Source of the DNA: Janthinobacterium psychrotolerans
GTDB taxonomy: Bacteria; Pseudomonadota; Gammaproteobacteria; Burkholderiales; Burkholderiaceae_D
Assembly: GCF_001677885.1 (NCBI RefSeq)
Contig: NZ_LOCQ01000042.1
Location: 1-64,000 of the forward strand
Reading direction: 5' to 3'
Length of the DNA: 64,000 nt
A program made the position numbers and the translations under genes. Positions 18,930 through 26,604 of the stretch are shown here, piece after piece (position 1 is the first letter of the stretch; every line of letters starts with the position of its first letter). The notes under the pieces were generated by a model. That model saw only the letters and a program-made list of their open reading frames with translations. It was not told where the DNA came from and ran no database searches.

Positions 18930-19061
18930 ATGTCTCAGGAGCAATATTTGCCAAGCATAGACGATACCATCAACGAGCTGGCGATGTCTATGGCAGACGG
19001 GTTCGTCAAGCCCATTTTGGACCAATCAGGTGAAATAAATGAAGGACTATTGCCAGAGTGA
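18930..19061 (+). CDS. Possible small protein of 43 residues
   Basis: A short frame reading MSQEQYLPSIDDTINELAMS and onward to GEINEGLLPE. It lies divergent from pbpG in a 403-base gap and has a more natural, acidic composition than shadow frames in this genome. No ribosome site is evident: GGCGGGAC precedes the ATG at poor spacing. An in-frame ATG at 18852 would give 69 residues, but with an unnatural N-terminal part. I do not recognise it. It could be a real small protein or chance; conservation across related genomes is needed to decide. Confidence 0.3.
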   Translation: MSQEQYLPSIDDTINELAMSMADGFVKPILDQSGEINEGLLPE

Positions 19062-19248
19062 AAATTCTTACCCCTATATTGATTTCATCTCAGAAACTTC
19101 GTACTATTCCAGCACTCTTGGCGCCATCTGATCAGTAATTCGTCGTTGGTGCCCGCGGCTTCGTCGTTCGTCGCTTTGCGCCATGCCCGCAACGGGCCTC
19201 GCCGTAGACTGCGTTCATGTTTGAATCACGGCTCACGGAGAACGCGGC
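19062..19248. other. AT-richer intergenic segment before the LytS-like kinase
   Basis: This segment has no convincing gene. Its first 70 bases are markedly lower in GC than the flanks. Near 19138-19178 the word TTCGTCGTT appears twice, with TTCGTCGC between the second copy and the flanking sequence. No clear terminator is seen. The segment must contain the promoter of the kinase-regulator pair, but I cannot place -35 and -10 elements with confidence. Confidence 0.4.
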
Positions 19249-20508
19249 ATGTTGAATAAATACAGGGACTGGTATCGCAGCATCGACGACGAATCGCTGC
19301 TGGTGCTGAAACACCCGGAGATGGCGGCGCAGGTGAAGGGCAGGGTACGCCGCTTGGTTGCCCGCAATCTGTCGACCCTGACGCCAATCGAGCGCCAGCA
19401 ATTGCATGACTTCCTGCTCAAGTACCGGGGCGCCGGGTTTTATATCGCCGCCTTCAAGCTGATGCTGCTGTTCAGCGCCATCGGCGTCGCGCTGCATTTG
19501 CTGCTGCCGCAAAAATTGGAACTGCTCAAGGCACTGGCCTTCAGCAACGGCATGGGCTTTGCGCTGGCGTGGGGCATGATCGGCGTCTGGTTCAATTACC
19601 GCAGCTCGGTGCGCCACAAGCTCAAGAAGCTGCTGCTGATTGTGTCGATGTGCGCGGCCGGGGTGGCCACAGGCGTGCTGCTGGCCGGCCTGAGCGATAC
19701 CGGTTCCATGGGCATGGCCTTCGAACGTTTGCTGCGCGTGGGCGGCGTCGCCTTGCTGGTGGCGGTGGTGTTTTACATGGTGCCGCTGGCCATTGTCACC
19801 AGCTGGCGCAACCGCCAGTACGAAGCGCTGACCAGGCAGCTGCAGCAGGATGCCGAGCGCGACCGCCTGGCGCGCGAACTGAGCGAATCGCAGCTGCGCC
19901 TGCTGCGCGCGCAGATCGAGCCGCATTTCCTGTTCAATACCCTGGGCGCGGTGCAGCAACTGGCCGAGCAGGGCGCGCCAGGCGCGGCCAGGGCGGCGGC
20001 GCTGACGGCCGACCTGATCGCCTTTTTGCGCGCCAGCCTGGCCGAGATGCGCAGCGAGCAAGTGCCGTTGCAAAGCGAGTTCGAGATGGTGGCGGCCTAT
20101 TTGCGCGTGATGCAGGCGCGCATGGGTGCGCGCCTGCGCTACGCGCTCGACCTGCCGGCCGAATGCGCGCACGCGGTGATCCCCAGCATGATCCTGCTGA
20201 CCCTGGCCGAGAACGCCATCAAGCACGGCATCGAGCCGTCCCTGCGCGGTGGCGAGGTCATCCTGTCGGCGCGGCACGTCGATGGCATGCTGCGCCTGCG
20301 CGTGCGCGATACGGGCATGGGCTTGCCGCAAGGCGAGACCGGCCTGGTGCCGGAAGGTGGCCTGGGACTGGAAAACGTGCGCAGCCGGCTGCAGCTGTGC
20401 CACCCGTGCGCCAGCCTGGACGTGCGCGACGGCGAGGACGGCGGCGTGATCGCCGAGATTTTATTGCCCATCACTATTGCATCGAGTCTGACAGAATCCG
20501 CCGCATGA
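19249..20508 (+). CDS. Sensor histidine kinase, LytS/AlgZ type
   Basis: A 419-residue membrane histidine kinase of the His_kinase family. An N-terminal soluble stretch is followed by four predicted helices (about residues 65-185, including YIAAFKLMLLFSAIGVALHL and VGGVALLVAVVFYMVPLAI). A coiled linker leads to LLRAQIEPHFLFNTLGAV, with phospho-acceptor His226. The ATPase region has ILLTLAENAIKHGIEP and RVRDTGMGL. Proteins of this class pair with LytTR-type regulators, and the next gene encodes one, overlapping by four bases (ATGA). The signal is unknown. The ATG follows CACGGAGAA at proper spacing. Confidence 0.92.
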   Translation: MLNKYRDWYRSIDDESLLVLKHPEMAAQVKGRVRRLVARNLSTLTPIERQQLHDFLLKYRGAGFYIAAFKLMLLFSAIGVALHLLLPQKLELLKALAFSNGMGFALAWGMIGVWFNYRSSVRHKLKKLLLIVSMCAAGVATGVLLAGLSDTGSMGMAFERLLRVGGVALLVAVVFYMVPLAIVTSWRNRQYEALTRQLQQDAERDRLARELSESQLRLLRAQIEPHFLFNTLGAVQQLAEQGAPGAARAAALTADLIAFLRASLAEMRSEQVPLQSEFEMVAAYLRVMQARMGARLRYALDLPAECAHAVIPSMILLTLAENAIKHGIEPSLRGGEVILSARHVDGMLRLRVRDTGMGLPQGETGLVPEGGLGLENVRSRLQLCHPCASLDVRDGEDGGVIAEILLPITIASSLTESAA

Positions 20509-21254
20509 ACACCACCATCCTGATTGCCGAAGACGAGCCGCTGATGCGCGAGCGCCTGCAAACCATGCTCGCGCTGGCCTGGCCCGAAGCGCGCATCGTG
20601 CTGCTGGCCGAAAACGGCAACGACGCCTGGGACGGCTTCCTGGAGCACGAACCCGAGGTGGTGTTTCTCGATATCCGCATGCCTGGCCTGTCGGGCCTGG
20701 AGGTGGCCCAGCGCATCGGCAAGCGGGCCCATGTGGTGTTCGTCACCGCCTACGACCAGTATGCGGTCGACGCGTTCGACGCCGGCGCCGTCGATTACCT
20801 GCTCAAACCCGTGCAGACCGAGCGCCTGCAGCGGGCACTGTCCCGTTTGCGCGAAAAACTCGGCGCCCAGCCGGCCGACATGGCGCAACTGCTGCAATCG
20901 CTGCGCGCCGCGCTGCCGGCGGCGCCGCGCGAAAAGATGAAATGGATCAGGGCCAGCGTCGGCAAGCAGATCCGCCTGATCGACATCGACGAGGTGCTGT
21001 TCTTCCAGGCCGACACCAAATACACGCGCGTGGTGCTGGCCGGCTCGGAAGCGCTGGTGCGCACGCCGCTGAAAGACCTGCTCGGTGGCCTGGACCCCGA
21101 CCAGTTCTGGCAAATCCACCGCGGCACCATGGTCAACGTCAAAGCCATCGAAGCGGCCGAACGCATCGACGCCGAGCGCATGCAGGTGCTGGTCAAGGGC
21201 AGTAGTGAAAAGCTGCCGGTGAGCAGGACGTTCACCTATCTGTTCCGGGATTAG
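20505..21254 (+). CDS. LytTR-family response regulator
   Basis: A 249-residue regulator with a receiver domain (residues 1-120; acidic pair in LIAEDEPLM, phospho-acceptor Asp56 in VVFLDIRMPGLSG, Lys in YLLKPV) and a C-terminal LytTR DNA-binding domain (about 145-248, with VLFFQADTKYTRV and FWQIHRGTMVNVKAI). LytTR regulators bind direct repeats and often control surface, virulence or competence functions. Translation is coupled to the kinase by the ATGA overlap. No LytTR target is evident nearby. The upstream extension of the frame belongs to the kinase gene in another phase. Confidence 0.94.
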   Translation: MNTTILIAEDEPLMRERLQTMLALAWPEARIVLLAENGNDAWDGFLEHEPEVVFLDIRMPGLSGLEVAQRIGKRAHVVFVTAYDQYAVDAFDAGAVDYLLKPVQTERLQRALSRLREKLGAQPADMAQLLQSLRAALPAAPREKMKWIRASVGKQIRLIDIDEVLFFQADTKYTRVVLAGSEALVRTPLKDLLGGLDPDQFWQIHRGTMVNVKAIEAAERIDAERMQVLVKGSSEKLPVSRTFTYLFRD

Positions 21255-21289
21255 CAGCTTGTCTACGCCAACGATCGGTTGGTTTGTGT

Positions 21290-21508
21290 TTACTGAATCT
21301 TGGCAATCGACACTTCCGTCGACTTGACCAGCGCGATCACTTCGCTGCCGACCTTCAGGTCCAGGTCCTTGATCGAGCGTGTGGTGATCACCGAGGTGAC
21401 GATGCCGTGCGGGGTTTCCACGTCGACTTCCGAGACCACGGAGCCTTCGATGATTTCCTTGATCTTGCCGCGAAACTGGTTGCGTACATTGATTTCCGTG
21501 ATAGCCAT
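21290..21508 (-). CDS. mop: Molybdenum-pterin-binding (Mop/TOBE) protein
   Basis: A 72-residue molbindin-type protein consisting of one Mop domain: residues 6-70 cover NVRNQFRGKIKEIIEG, VVSEVDVETPHGIVTSVIT and VGSEVIALVKSTEVSIAK. Molbindins assemble as oligomers and store molybdate or related oxyanions in the cytoplasm. The start MAITEINVRNQF is preferred over the longer frame to 21610, because the family start is here and a purine-rich site (AAAGGAC) precedes it. The gene is followed by the end of the convergent LytTR gene and preceded by tandem palindromes. Its neighbour is a sulfate-binding protein, another oxyanion function. Confidence 0.9.
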   Translation of the reverse strand: MAITEINVRNQFRGKIKEIIEGSVVSEVDVETPHGIVTSVITTRSIKDLDLKVGSEVIALVKSTEVSIAKIQ

Positions 21509-21573
21509 GGTCTGTCCTTTTGCTGGTGGAGGCGCCGGTTGGCGCGACAGGGACAGATTACGTCGTTGACGAC

Positions 21574-21595
21574 CGTTTGCAAACGAATCGATTCG
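21574..21595. promoter_or_regulatory. Two overlapping 12-base palindromes upstream of mop
   Basis: CGTTTGCAAACG (21574-21585) and CGAATCGATTCG (21584-21595) are each perfect palindromes and share two bases, giving a 22-base block. The block lies 66-87 bases upstream of the mop start, where an operator would be expected, and between mop and the terminator of the sulfate-binding gene. It does not match the ModE site that I would expect for molybdate control. A dimeric regulator with two adjacent sites is a reasonable reading. Confidence 0.45.
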
Positions 21596-21608
21596 CATAC
21601 CCATATGC

Positions 21609-21646
21609 AAAAAATCGCCTGAACATTGCTGTCAGACGATTTTTTT
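21609..21646 (-). terminator. Intrinsic terminator of the sulfate-binding protein gene
   Basis: An A-run followed by TCGCCTGA, a short loop and TCAGACGA with a T-run form a 14-base stem with one mismatch. It lies 19 bases beyond the stop codon of the minus-strand sulfate-binding gene, and the A-run on the plus strand becomes the U-tract on the minus strand. Because both ends are homopolymeric it could also stop plus-strand transcription. Confidence 0.7.
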
Positions 21647-21664
21647 CACATAAGGCGTGCGGGT

Positions 21665-22708
21665 TTATTTCTGGTAGATTTTGTCGAACTCGCCGCCATC
21701 ATCAAAGTGTTTCTTTTGCGCCTGTTTCCAGCCGCCGAACATCTCGTCGACCGTGAACAGGCTGATCGGCTTGAAGCTGGCCGCGTATTTCTTCGCGACC
21801 GTGGCCGAACGCGGACGCAGGAAGTGCCTGGCGGCCCATTCCTGGCCCGGTTCCGAGTACAGGTATTGCAGGTAGGCGGTGGCTTGCTTGCGGATGCCGC
21901 GGCGGTCGACGACCTTGTCGACCACGGCTACCGGCGACTCGGCGAGGATCGACACGCTCGGGTAGACCACTTCGAAGTTGTCGCCGAATTCCTTGCGCAC
22001 CAGTTGCACTTCGTTTTCGAACGTCACCAGCACGTCGCCGATTTCACGCTGGGTGAAGGTGGTGGTGGCGCCGCGGCCGCCGCCGTCGAGCACCGGCACG
22101 TTCTTGAACAGCCGCGTCACCAGGTCGCGCGCCTGCGCTTCGGTGCCGCCTTTTTTCACGGCATAGCCCCAGGCCGCCAGATAGGTGTAGCGGCCGTTGC
22201 CCGAGGTCTTGGGATTGGGCACGATCACCTTGATGCCCGGCTTGGCCAGGTCGTCCCAGTCCTTGATCTGTTTCGGATTGCCCTTGCGCACCAGGTACAC
22301 CATGGTCGAATAGAACGGCGCGGCGTTGTTCGGGAATTTCTTGGCCCAGTCGGCCACCACCAGGCCGCGGTCGGCCAGCAGGTCGATGTCATTGGCCTGG
22401 TTCATGGTGACCACCGACGCTTCCAGGCCATCGGCCACCGAGCGCGCCTGCTTGCTCGAACCGCCGTGCGACTGTTTGATGGTGATGGTCTCGCCGGTCT
22501 TTTTTTGCCAGTCGGCGATAAAGGCCGGATTGACATCCTTGAACAGTTCGCGCATCACGTCGTATGACACGTTCAGCAACACCACCGGCTCGGCGGCACC
22601 GGCGGCCATCGGCACACCGAAACCCAGGGCGCCAACGGCCATGGCGCCGGCCAGGAACCAGCGGCGCGTCAGGTGGGAAAGCGGCAAGGCGGTGTTTTGT
22701 GTGGACAT
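21665..22708 (-). CDS. sbp: Sulfate ABC transporter substrate-binding protein
   Basis: A 347-residue periplasmic sulfate/thiosulfate-binding protein. The N-terminus has a twin-arginine motif (TRRWFLAGAM) and a cleavage region AAGAAEP, so Tat export is likely. Family landmarks are VVLLNVSYDVMRELF, KQSHGGSSKQARSV, ANDIDLLADRG and the central SGNGRYTYLAAWGYA that lines the anion site. The permease and ATPase genes that normally follow (cysTWA) are absent, so this protein must serve a transporter encoded elsewhere or act as an extra binding protein. A terminator follows directly, so it is monocistronic. Confidence 0.94.
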   Translation of the reverse strand: MSTQNTALPLSHLTRRWFLAGAMAVGALGFGVPMAAGAAEPVVLLNVSYDVMRELFKDVNPAFIADWQKKTGETITIKQSHGGSSKQARSVADGLEASVVTMNQANDIDLLADRGLVVADWAKKFPNNAAPFYSTMVYLVRKGNPKQIKDWDDLAKPGIKVIVPNPKTSGNGRYTYLAAWGYAVKKGGTEAQARDLVTRLFKNVPVLDGGGRGATTTFTQREIGDVLVTFENEVQLVRKEFGDNFEVVYPSVSILAESPVAVVDKVVDRRGIRKQATAYLQYLYSEPGQEWAARHFLRPRSATVAKKYAASFKPISLFTVDEMFGGWKQAQKKHFDDGGEFDKIYQK

Positions 22709-23010
22709 ATTGTTCTCGTGTTGTGGTTGCAGACGGACATAGTCTAAAATTCTGGCCGAAATAGAAACGAATTTTTCGTAATATGCTTAGATGGAATCAG
22801 GTTTTTCATCAAAAAACAGATATGGTTTTTTGAAAACATTCGTGGGCAAAGCCGGCTTGCGCGCTTAGCCTGCAATCGCGCGCCATAGGTAAAACCGCCT
22901 GGCGGCGCGGTGCGAAAAAAACGGATCGCGCCGCTTGGTGTATAGTCGGAATCGCGCGCTGCAGGGGTGATACCGCCTGTATCGGCAACCGTAATAATTT
23001 GTGAGTATCC
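22709..23010. other. Divergent intergenic region between sbp and the acetyltransferase
   Basis: These 302 bases hold no credible gene. An inverted repeat CAAAAAAC (22810-22817) / GTTTTTTG (22825-22832) with a seven-base loop stands out in AT-rich sequence. A TATAGT box in CTTGGTGTATAGTCGG near 22935-22950 could serve the plus-strand gene. Minus-strand control of sbp by a CysB-like protein would be expected here, but I cannot identify a site. Confidence 0.4.
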
Positions 23011-23553
23011 ATGAGTCTTGAAATTCGTATGGCAACAGCGGCCGACGCCGTCGGCGCGTGCAGCGTATTGCGGCGTTCCATCGTCGAATGCTGCGCGAGC
23101 GACCACCGGCACGATCCGGCCATCCTGGAAGCCTGGCTGGGCAATAAAACACCGCAGATGGTGGCGTGCTGGTTTGCCTCGCCCACCAACTTTGCGCTGG
23201 TCGCCCTCGATGCGGGCGTGGTGGTCGGCGTGGCGCTGCTGACGCGCGCCGGCAAGCTGGCGCTGTGCTACCTGCTGCCGGAAGCGCAGCGGCGCGGCGC
23301 AGGTAGTGCGCTGGTGGAACAACTGGAAACGCAGGCGAAGCAATGGGGCATCAAGGCGATGCAATTGCACAGCACGGCCAGCGGCCAGGCTTTCTTTCTC
23401 AAGCAAGGCTATGCCGAGGCTGGCAATGTGCGCTCGCCGTATGGCGTGGAAACGGTGTTTTGCTGGAAGGCGCTCGATCCGGCCTGCCTGGTGACGGGCG
23501 AGCCCAAGGGCGATCCCAAGCGCAAGCGTTTCTGCAACTGCAATTCGGCCTGA
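23011..23553 (+). CDS. GNAT-family N-acetyltransferase
   Basis: A 180-residue acetyltransferase. The GNAT core spans about residues 3-150: the start MSLEIRMATAADA, the central strands FALVALDAGVVVGVALL, and motif A in LLPEAQRRGAGSALVEQLE that binds the acetyl-CoA pyrophosphate. FFLKQGYAEAG is the usual motif B region. A C-terminal extension ends in KRKRFCNCNSA with two cysteines, not part of the core. The acceptor substrate is unknown. It stands alone, flanked by opposed genes, with 302 bases upstream for a promoter. Confidence 0.88.
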   Translation: MSLEIRMATAADAVGACSVLRRSIVECCASDHRHDPAILEAWLGNKTPQMVACWFASPTNFALVALDAGVVVGVALLTRAGKLALCYLLPEAQRRGAGSALVEQLETQAKQWGIKAMQLHSTASGQAFFLKQGYAEAGNVRSPYGVETVFCWKALDPACLVTGEPKGDPKRKRFCNCNSA

Positions 23554-23582
23554 GTTTTCCCGCCAGCTCACCGCTGTAGTCT

Positions 23583-24392
23583 TCAGTAACTGATCTGGAT
23601 ATACACGGCGCGCCTCGGCGCCGCTTCCTGCAGCAGCGCGCCGCCTGCAAACACTTTCAATTCGCCTGGCGCAAACGCCGTCCACGCTTCGTTTTGCGTC
23701 AGCGGATGAGTGGCGATGACGGCGATGCGGTCGTCGAGATGGTTGTGCTGGCGAAAGTCGATGCTGCGTTCGCAGTCGATCAGTTGCGCCACGGAAAACG
23801 GATATTCGCGTATCACGTAGTGCAAATGTGTCGAGCAGTGGGCGTACAGCACCTCGCCATCCGACAAAATGAAATTGAAGCTGCCGTTGGCCGCGATCTC
23901 GTGCGCGATGCCGCTGATGGCCGCGCGCAGCACTTCGTGCGCCGGCTCGCCATCGGGAAAGCGCGCGCGCAGCGCGCCCAGCAGATGGCAAAAGGCCTGC
24001 TCGCTGTCGGTGTCGCCGGCAGTGGCATAGTGCGCACCGGCAGGCGTGTGCCACGGCTTGAGTTCGCCATTGTGGGCAAACGACCAGGTCTTGCCCCACA
24101 GTTCGCGCGCAAACGGATGCGTGTTTTCCGGCGCGACGCGGCCATGCGTGGCCTTGCGGATATGCGCGACGATATTTTTGGCTTTCACCGGTTTTTCATG
24201 CAGCTGCCGCGCCAGCGGCGAATCGATGGCGGCCAGGTGGTCGGTCAGCAAGGTGCAGCCGTCGCCGGAGTGAAAGGCAATGCCCCAGCCGTCGCGGTGC
24301 TCGCCCGTGCGTCCGCCACGTTCCGTAAAGCCGGCAAAGGAAAACCCCAGGGCGGCGGGCTTGCTGCTGTTCATGGCAAGTAACTGGCACAT
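23583..24392 (-). CDS. Class II glutamine amidotransferase, YafJ-like
   Basis: A 269-residue Ntn-type amidotransferase domain protein. The start MCQLLAMNSSKPAAL puts the nucleophile Cys at position 2 after Met removal; this fixes the start against the longer frame to 24557. Other family landmarks are GGRTGEHRDGWGIAF, AHIRKATHGRVAPENTHPF and WSFAHNGELKPW, which bind glutamine. No synthetase domain is attached, as in YafJ, whose physiological role is poorly defined. The gene is convergent with the acetyltransferase and divergent from the EAL gene, 233 bases away. Confidence 0.9.
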   Translation of the reverse strand: MCQLLAMNSSKPAALGFSFAGFTERGGRTGEHRDGWGIAFHSGDGCTLLTDHLAAIDSPLARQLHEKPVKAKNIVAHIRKATHGRVAPENTHPFARELWGKTWSFAHNGELKPWHTPAGAHYATAGDTDSEQAFCHLLGALRARFPDGEPAHEVLRAAISGIAHEIAANGSFNFILSDGEVLYAHCSTHLHYVIREYPFSVAQLIDCERSIDFRQHNHLDDRIAVIATHPLTQNEAWTAFAPGELKVFAGGALLQEAAPRRAVYIQISY

Positions 24393-24625
24393 AGAGGCCT
24401 TTCTGCGATATCGGTACAGGGCCACAGTAAGGCCAGCCGGTCCTGGCGAAAACGATTTTTTCCGTATATGCATATGCCTTTGCATGATGGCCGCGCTTAT
24501 TCGATGGGCGCATATCGAATGGCGAAAGCATTCGTTCGCGTTTGCGCCGCGCTGCATTACTGTGCACGCTTTGGCGCCAAGCTAGCCATGAGCGAACCCC
24601 GGCGCAGCCCCATCGAGGAGTCAGC

Positions 24626-25462
24626 ATGCCATTTCCCGTCCTAAACAATTACCTGGCCCGTTTGTCGCACCAGACGCAGGCGGGCACCAGTGTCTGGCGG
24701 GACCAGGAGGGCCGCGCCCTGGGCCGCTTTTTCAATTGCACCATGACCAGCGCCTTCCAGCCGCTGCGCGAGCTCGGTAGCGGCGAGGTGCTCGCTTACG
24801 AGGGGCTGGCGCGCAGCGTCTCGAAGGCCGACCAGGGCCTGTCGCTGTGGCGCTTGCTCGACCATGCGGCCAGCGACGATGAATCGGTGGAGCTGGACCG
24901 CCTGTGCCGCATGCTGCATGCGATTAATTTTTTCCGCCAGCCCGAAGCGGAACAGGCGGACCTGTATCTGAATGTGCACGACCGCCTGTTGAGTGCGGTG
25001 AGCAGCAACCACGGCCACGCCTTCCAGCGCATCCTCGACGCGCTGGGCCTGCCGATAGCGCGCATCGTGCTGCAACTGCCCGCCGTGACGGCCAACCAGA
25101 GCTGGCTGTTGAACTATGTGGCCGACAATTACCGCCGCAACGGCTTTCGGCTGGCGATCCATGCCGGCAGCGTCAACGAAGCCATCGGCCTGCTGGAACG
25201 CCTGCATCCGCACAGCGTCAAGCTCGATGCGGGCAAGCTCGGCGATGAAGATGCGGCCGCCCATTTCGTCACCCTGTGCCATGCGGCAAAGATTCGCGTC
25301 GTCTTCAAGCGCCTCGATACGCCGGCCGCCTTGCAGGCGCTGCAGCGCATCGCCGCCGCAACCGGCCTGCCCATCGTGGTCCAGGGTTATCTGCTTGACA
25401 AACCTTTGAGCCTGCTGGCGCCGGCTGGGGTCGCCGCACCACGTATCGCTACGGCGGCCTGA
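24626..25462 (+). CDS. Degenerate EAL-domain protein
   Basis: A 278-residue cytoplasmic protein with an EAL fold over residues 40-270. The signature reads EGL (Glu59) in VLAYEGLARS, Asn116 is kept in LYLNVHD, Lys199 in SVKLD and Gln253 in VVQGYLLDKP. Several metal and catalytic positions are changed: the usual E-x-T-E is QLPA (150-153), the DDFG acidic pair is HAGS (179-182), and the EGVE glutamate region reads FKRLDT. Hydrolysis of cyclic-di-GMP is therefore unlikely; binding or a protein-interaction role is possible, as in other inactive EAL proteins. No partner domain is fused. The ribosome site GAGGAG precedes ATG 24626. Confidence 0.86.
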   Translation: MPFPVLNNYLARLSHQTQAGTSVWRDQEGRALGRFFNCTMTSAFQPLRELGSGEVLAYEGLARSVSKADQGLSLWRLLDHAASDDESVELDRLCRMLHAINFFRQPEAEQADLYLNVHDRLLSAVSSNHGHAFQRILDALGLPIARIVLQLPAVTANQSWLLNYVADNYRRNGFRLAIHAGSVNEAIGLLERLHPHSVKLDAGKLGDEDAAAHFVTLCHAAKIRVVFKRLDTPAALQALQRIAAATGLPIVVQGYLLDKPLSLLAPAGVAAPRIATAA

Positions 25463-25496
25463 AGCATTACAGAATGGAAAATAGGGGAAAATGAGG

Positions 25497-25524
25497 TCGG
25501 CACGATAGCGCCGAGGGTTTTTCT
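25497..25524 (+). terminator. Probable intrinsic terminator after the EAL gene
   Basis: TCGGC (25497-25501) and GCCGA (25510-25514) pair around an eight-base loop and are followed by GGG and five T residues. The stem is short, so strength is uncertain. It sits 35 bases beyond the stop of the EAL gene and 52 bases before the next start. Confidence 0.45.
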
Positions 25525-25575
25525 TCGGGGCACAATACGCTATAGTATTCCCCATTGTTTTATCGGGGACTGACT

Positions 25576-26325
25576 ATGGCAACGCGCAGGAATTTTCTAC
25601 AACATGGCATGAGTCTGGCGGCCATCGGCCTGGTGGCCACGCCGCTGATCGGTTGCGCTTCGCGCACGGAAAAGCCGGCAATGGCCTCGGCCGGCGCCAA
25701 GCCGCGCATGCCGAAGACCGGCGTGCCGCCGCAGCCGCAGCAACTGGCCAGCATCGACCGTTCGATCAGCACCCCGCGCGGTGCGCCGATCACCGAGATG
25801 GAGCCGCCACCCGATATTTTCGATGCGCAGATCCTCGACCTGGAATTCTGGCTCAAGCCGCGCACCCTGGAAGTGATCCGTCCGGCCAGCAACGAAAAAG
25901 CCAGGCTGTTGTACTGGAAAGACGGCGAAGTCATCGATTCGGCCTACCAGGAGCTGTGCCATCTGCTGCGCGACGTCAACGGCAAGAAAACCGCCCCCAT
26001 CGATCCCAAACTGTTCGAAACCCTGTGGGGCACGCAAGCCTTCATCGCCCGCTACGGCATCGAGCAGCCACTGGAGATTCTGTCCGGCTACCGCACGGCC
26101 GAGTCGAACAGCCGCCTGCGCGAAGCGGGCGTTCCCGCCGCGCGCCAGTCGCTGCATATTTCAGGCAAGGCCGCCGATATCCGCGTCGCCAACCTCAATT
26201 CCGAAGTGCTGGGCTCGCTGGTACGCAGCTTCAAGCAGGGCGGCGTGGGCTTTTACTACCGTTCCGGCCCGCGCGGCGGCTGGATCCATGCCGACACCGG
26301 TTTGCAGCGCACCTGGAAGGGTTAG
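25576..26325 (+). CDS. Peptidase M15-type murein endopeptidase (YcbK/DUF882 family), exported
   Basis: A 249-residue exported protein. The N-terminus ATRRNFLQHGMSLAAIG has the twin-arginine pattern, and LIGCAS follows as a possible lipobox. After a Pro-rich linker, the DUF882/M15 domain covers about residues 85-248. It contains ILSGYRTAESNSRLREAG and the zinc-site elements SLHISGKAADIR (His and Asp) and GGWIHADTG (His). Relatives such as MepK cleave peptidoglycan crosslinks in the periplasm. A Tat signal combined with lipobox is unusual but known. The gene is followed three bases later by a convergent DUF3460 gene. Confidence 0.88.
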   Translation: MATRRNFLQHGMSLAAIGLVATPLIGCASRTEKPAMASAGAKPRMPKTGVPPQPQQLASIDRSISTPRGAPITEMEPPPDIFDAQILDLEFWLKPRTLEVIRPASNEKARLLYWKDGEVIDSAYQELCHLLRDVNGKKTAPIDPKLFETLWGTQAFIARYGIEQPLEILSGYRTAESNSRLREAGVPAARQSLHISGKAADIRVANLNSEVLGSLVRSFKQGGVGFYYRSGPRGGWIHADTGLQRTWKG

Positions 26326-26328
26326 GCG

Positions 26329-26526
26329 CTATTCATAGTGATACGGCGGCTCCGGCACCCGGTCGGCCATGGTCCGCTCCAGCTCGCGGAAATCGGCTGG
26401 CCGCTCCCAGTAGATGCGCCAGCCGCGGCGCCGGTTCTCGCGCACTTCGGGGTGGCGTTGTAGAAAATCATCCATGAATCGTCCAAAGTCCGAGACATAG
26501 CCGCTCTTGCGTCGCCAGAATCGCAT
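26329..26526 (-). CDS. DUF3460 family small protein
   Basis: A 65-residue basic protein. The pattern VSDFGRFMDDFLQRHPEVRE, then RRGWRIYWERP, then RVPEPPYHYE, agrees with the DUF3460 family of betaproteobacterial proteins of about 60 residues with no known function. It is divergent from a lysR gene 78 bases away and convergent with the murein peptidase gene. No signal peptide or membrane segment is present. The family call is from memory of the consensus and is moderately sure. Confidence 0.7.
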   Translation of the reverse strand: MRFWRRKSGYVSDFGRFMDDFLQRHPEVRENRRRGWRIYWERPADFRELERTMADRVPEPPYHYE

Positions 26527-26604
26527 GTTCGCCTCCCGTCAGATACACTACGCTGTTTGATTCTCCGCGCACGAAAAAGTGCCAGCCGTTTTATTCCGCT
26601 ACCG

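Noticed and set aside
22744-24099. Minus-strand frame of 451 codons across the acetyltransferase
   Set aside because: It spans an intergenic region and two real genes in the wrong phase, and no family features are seen.
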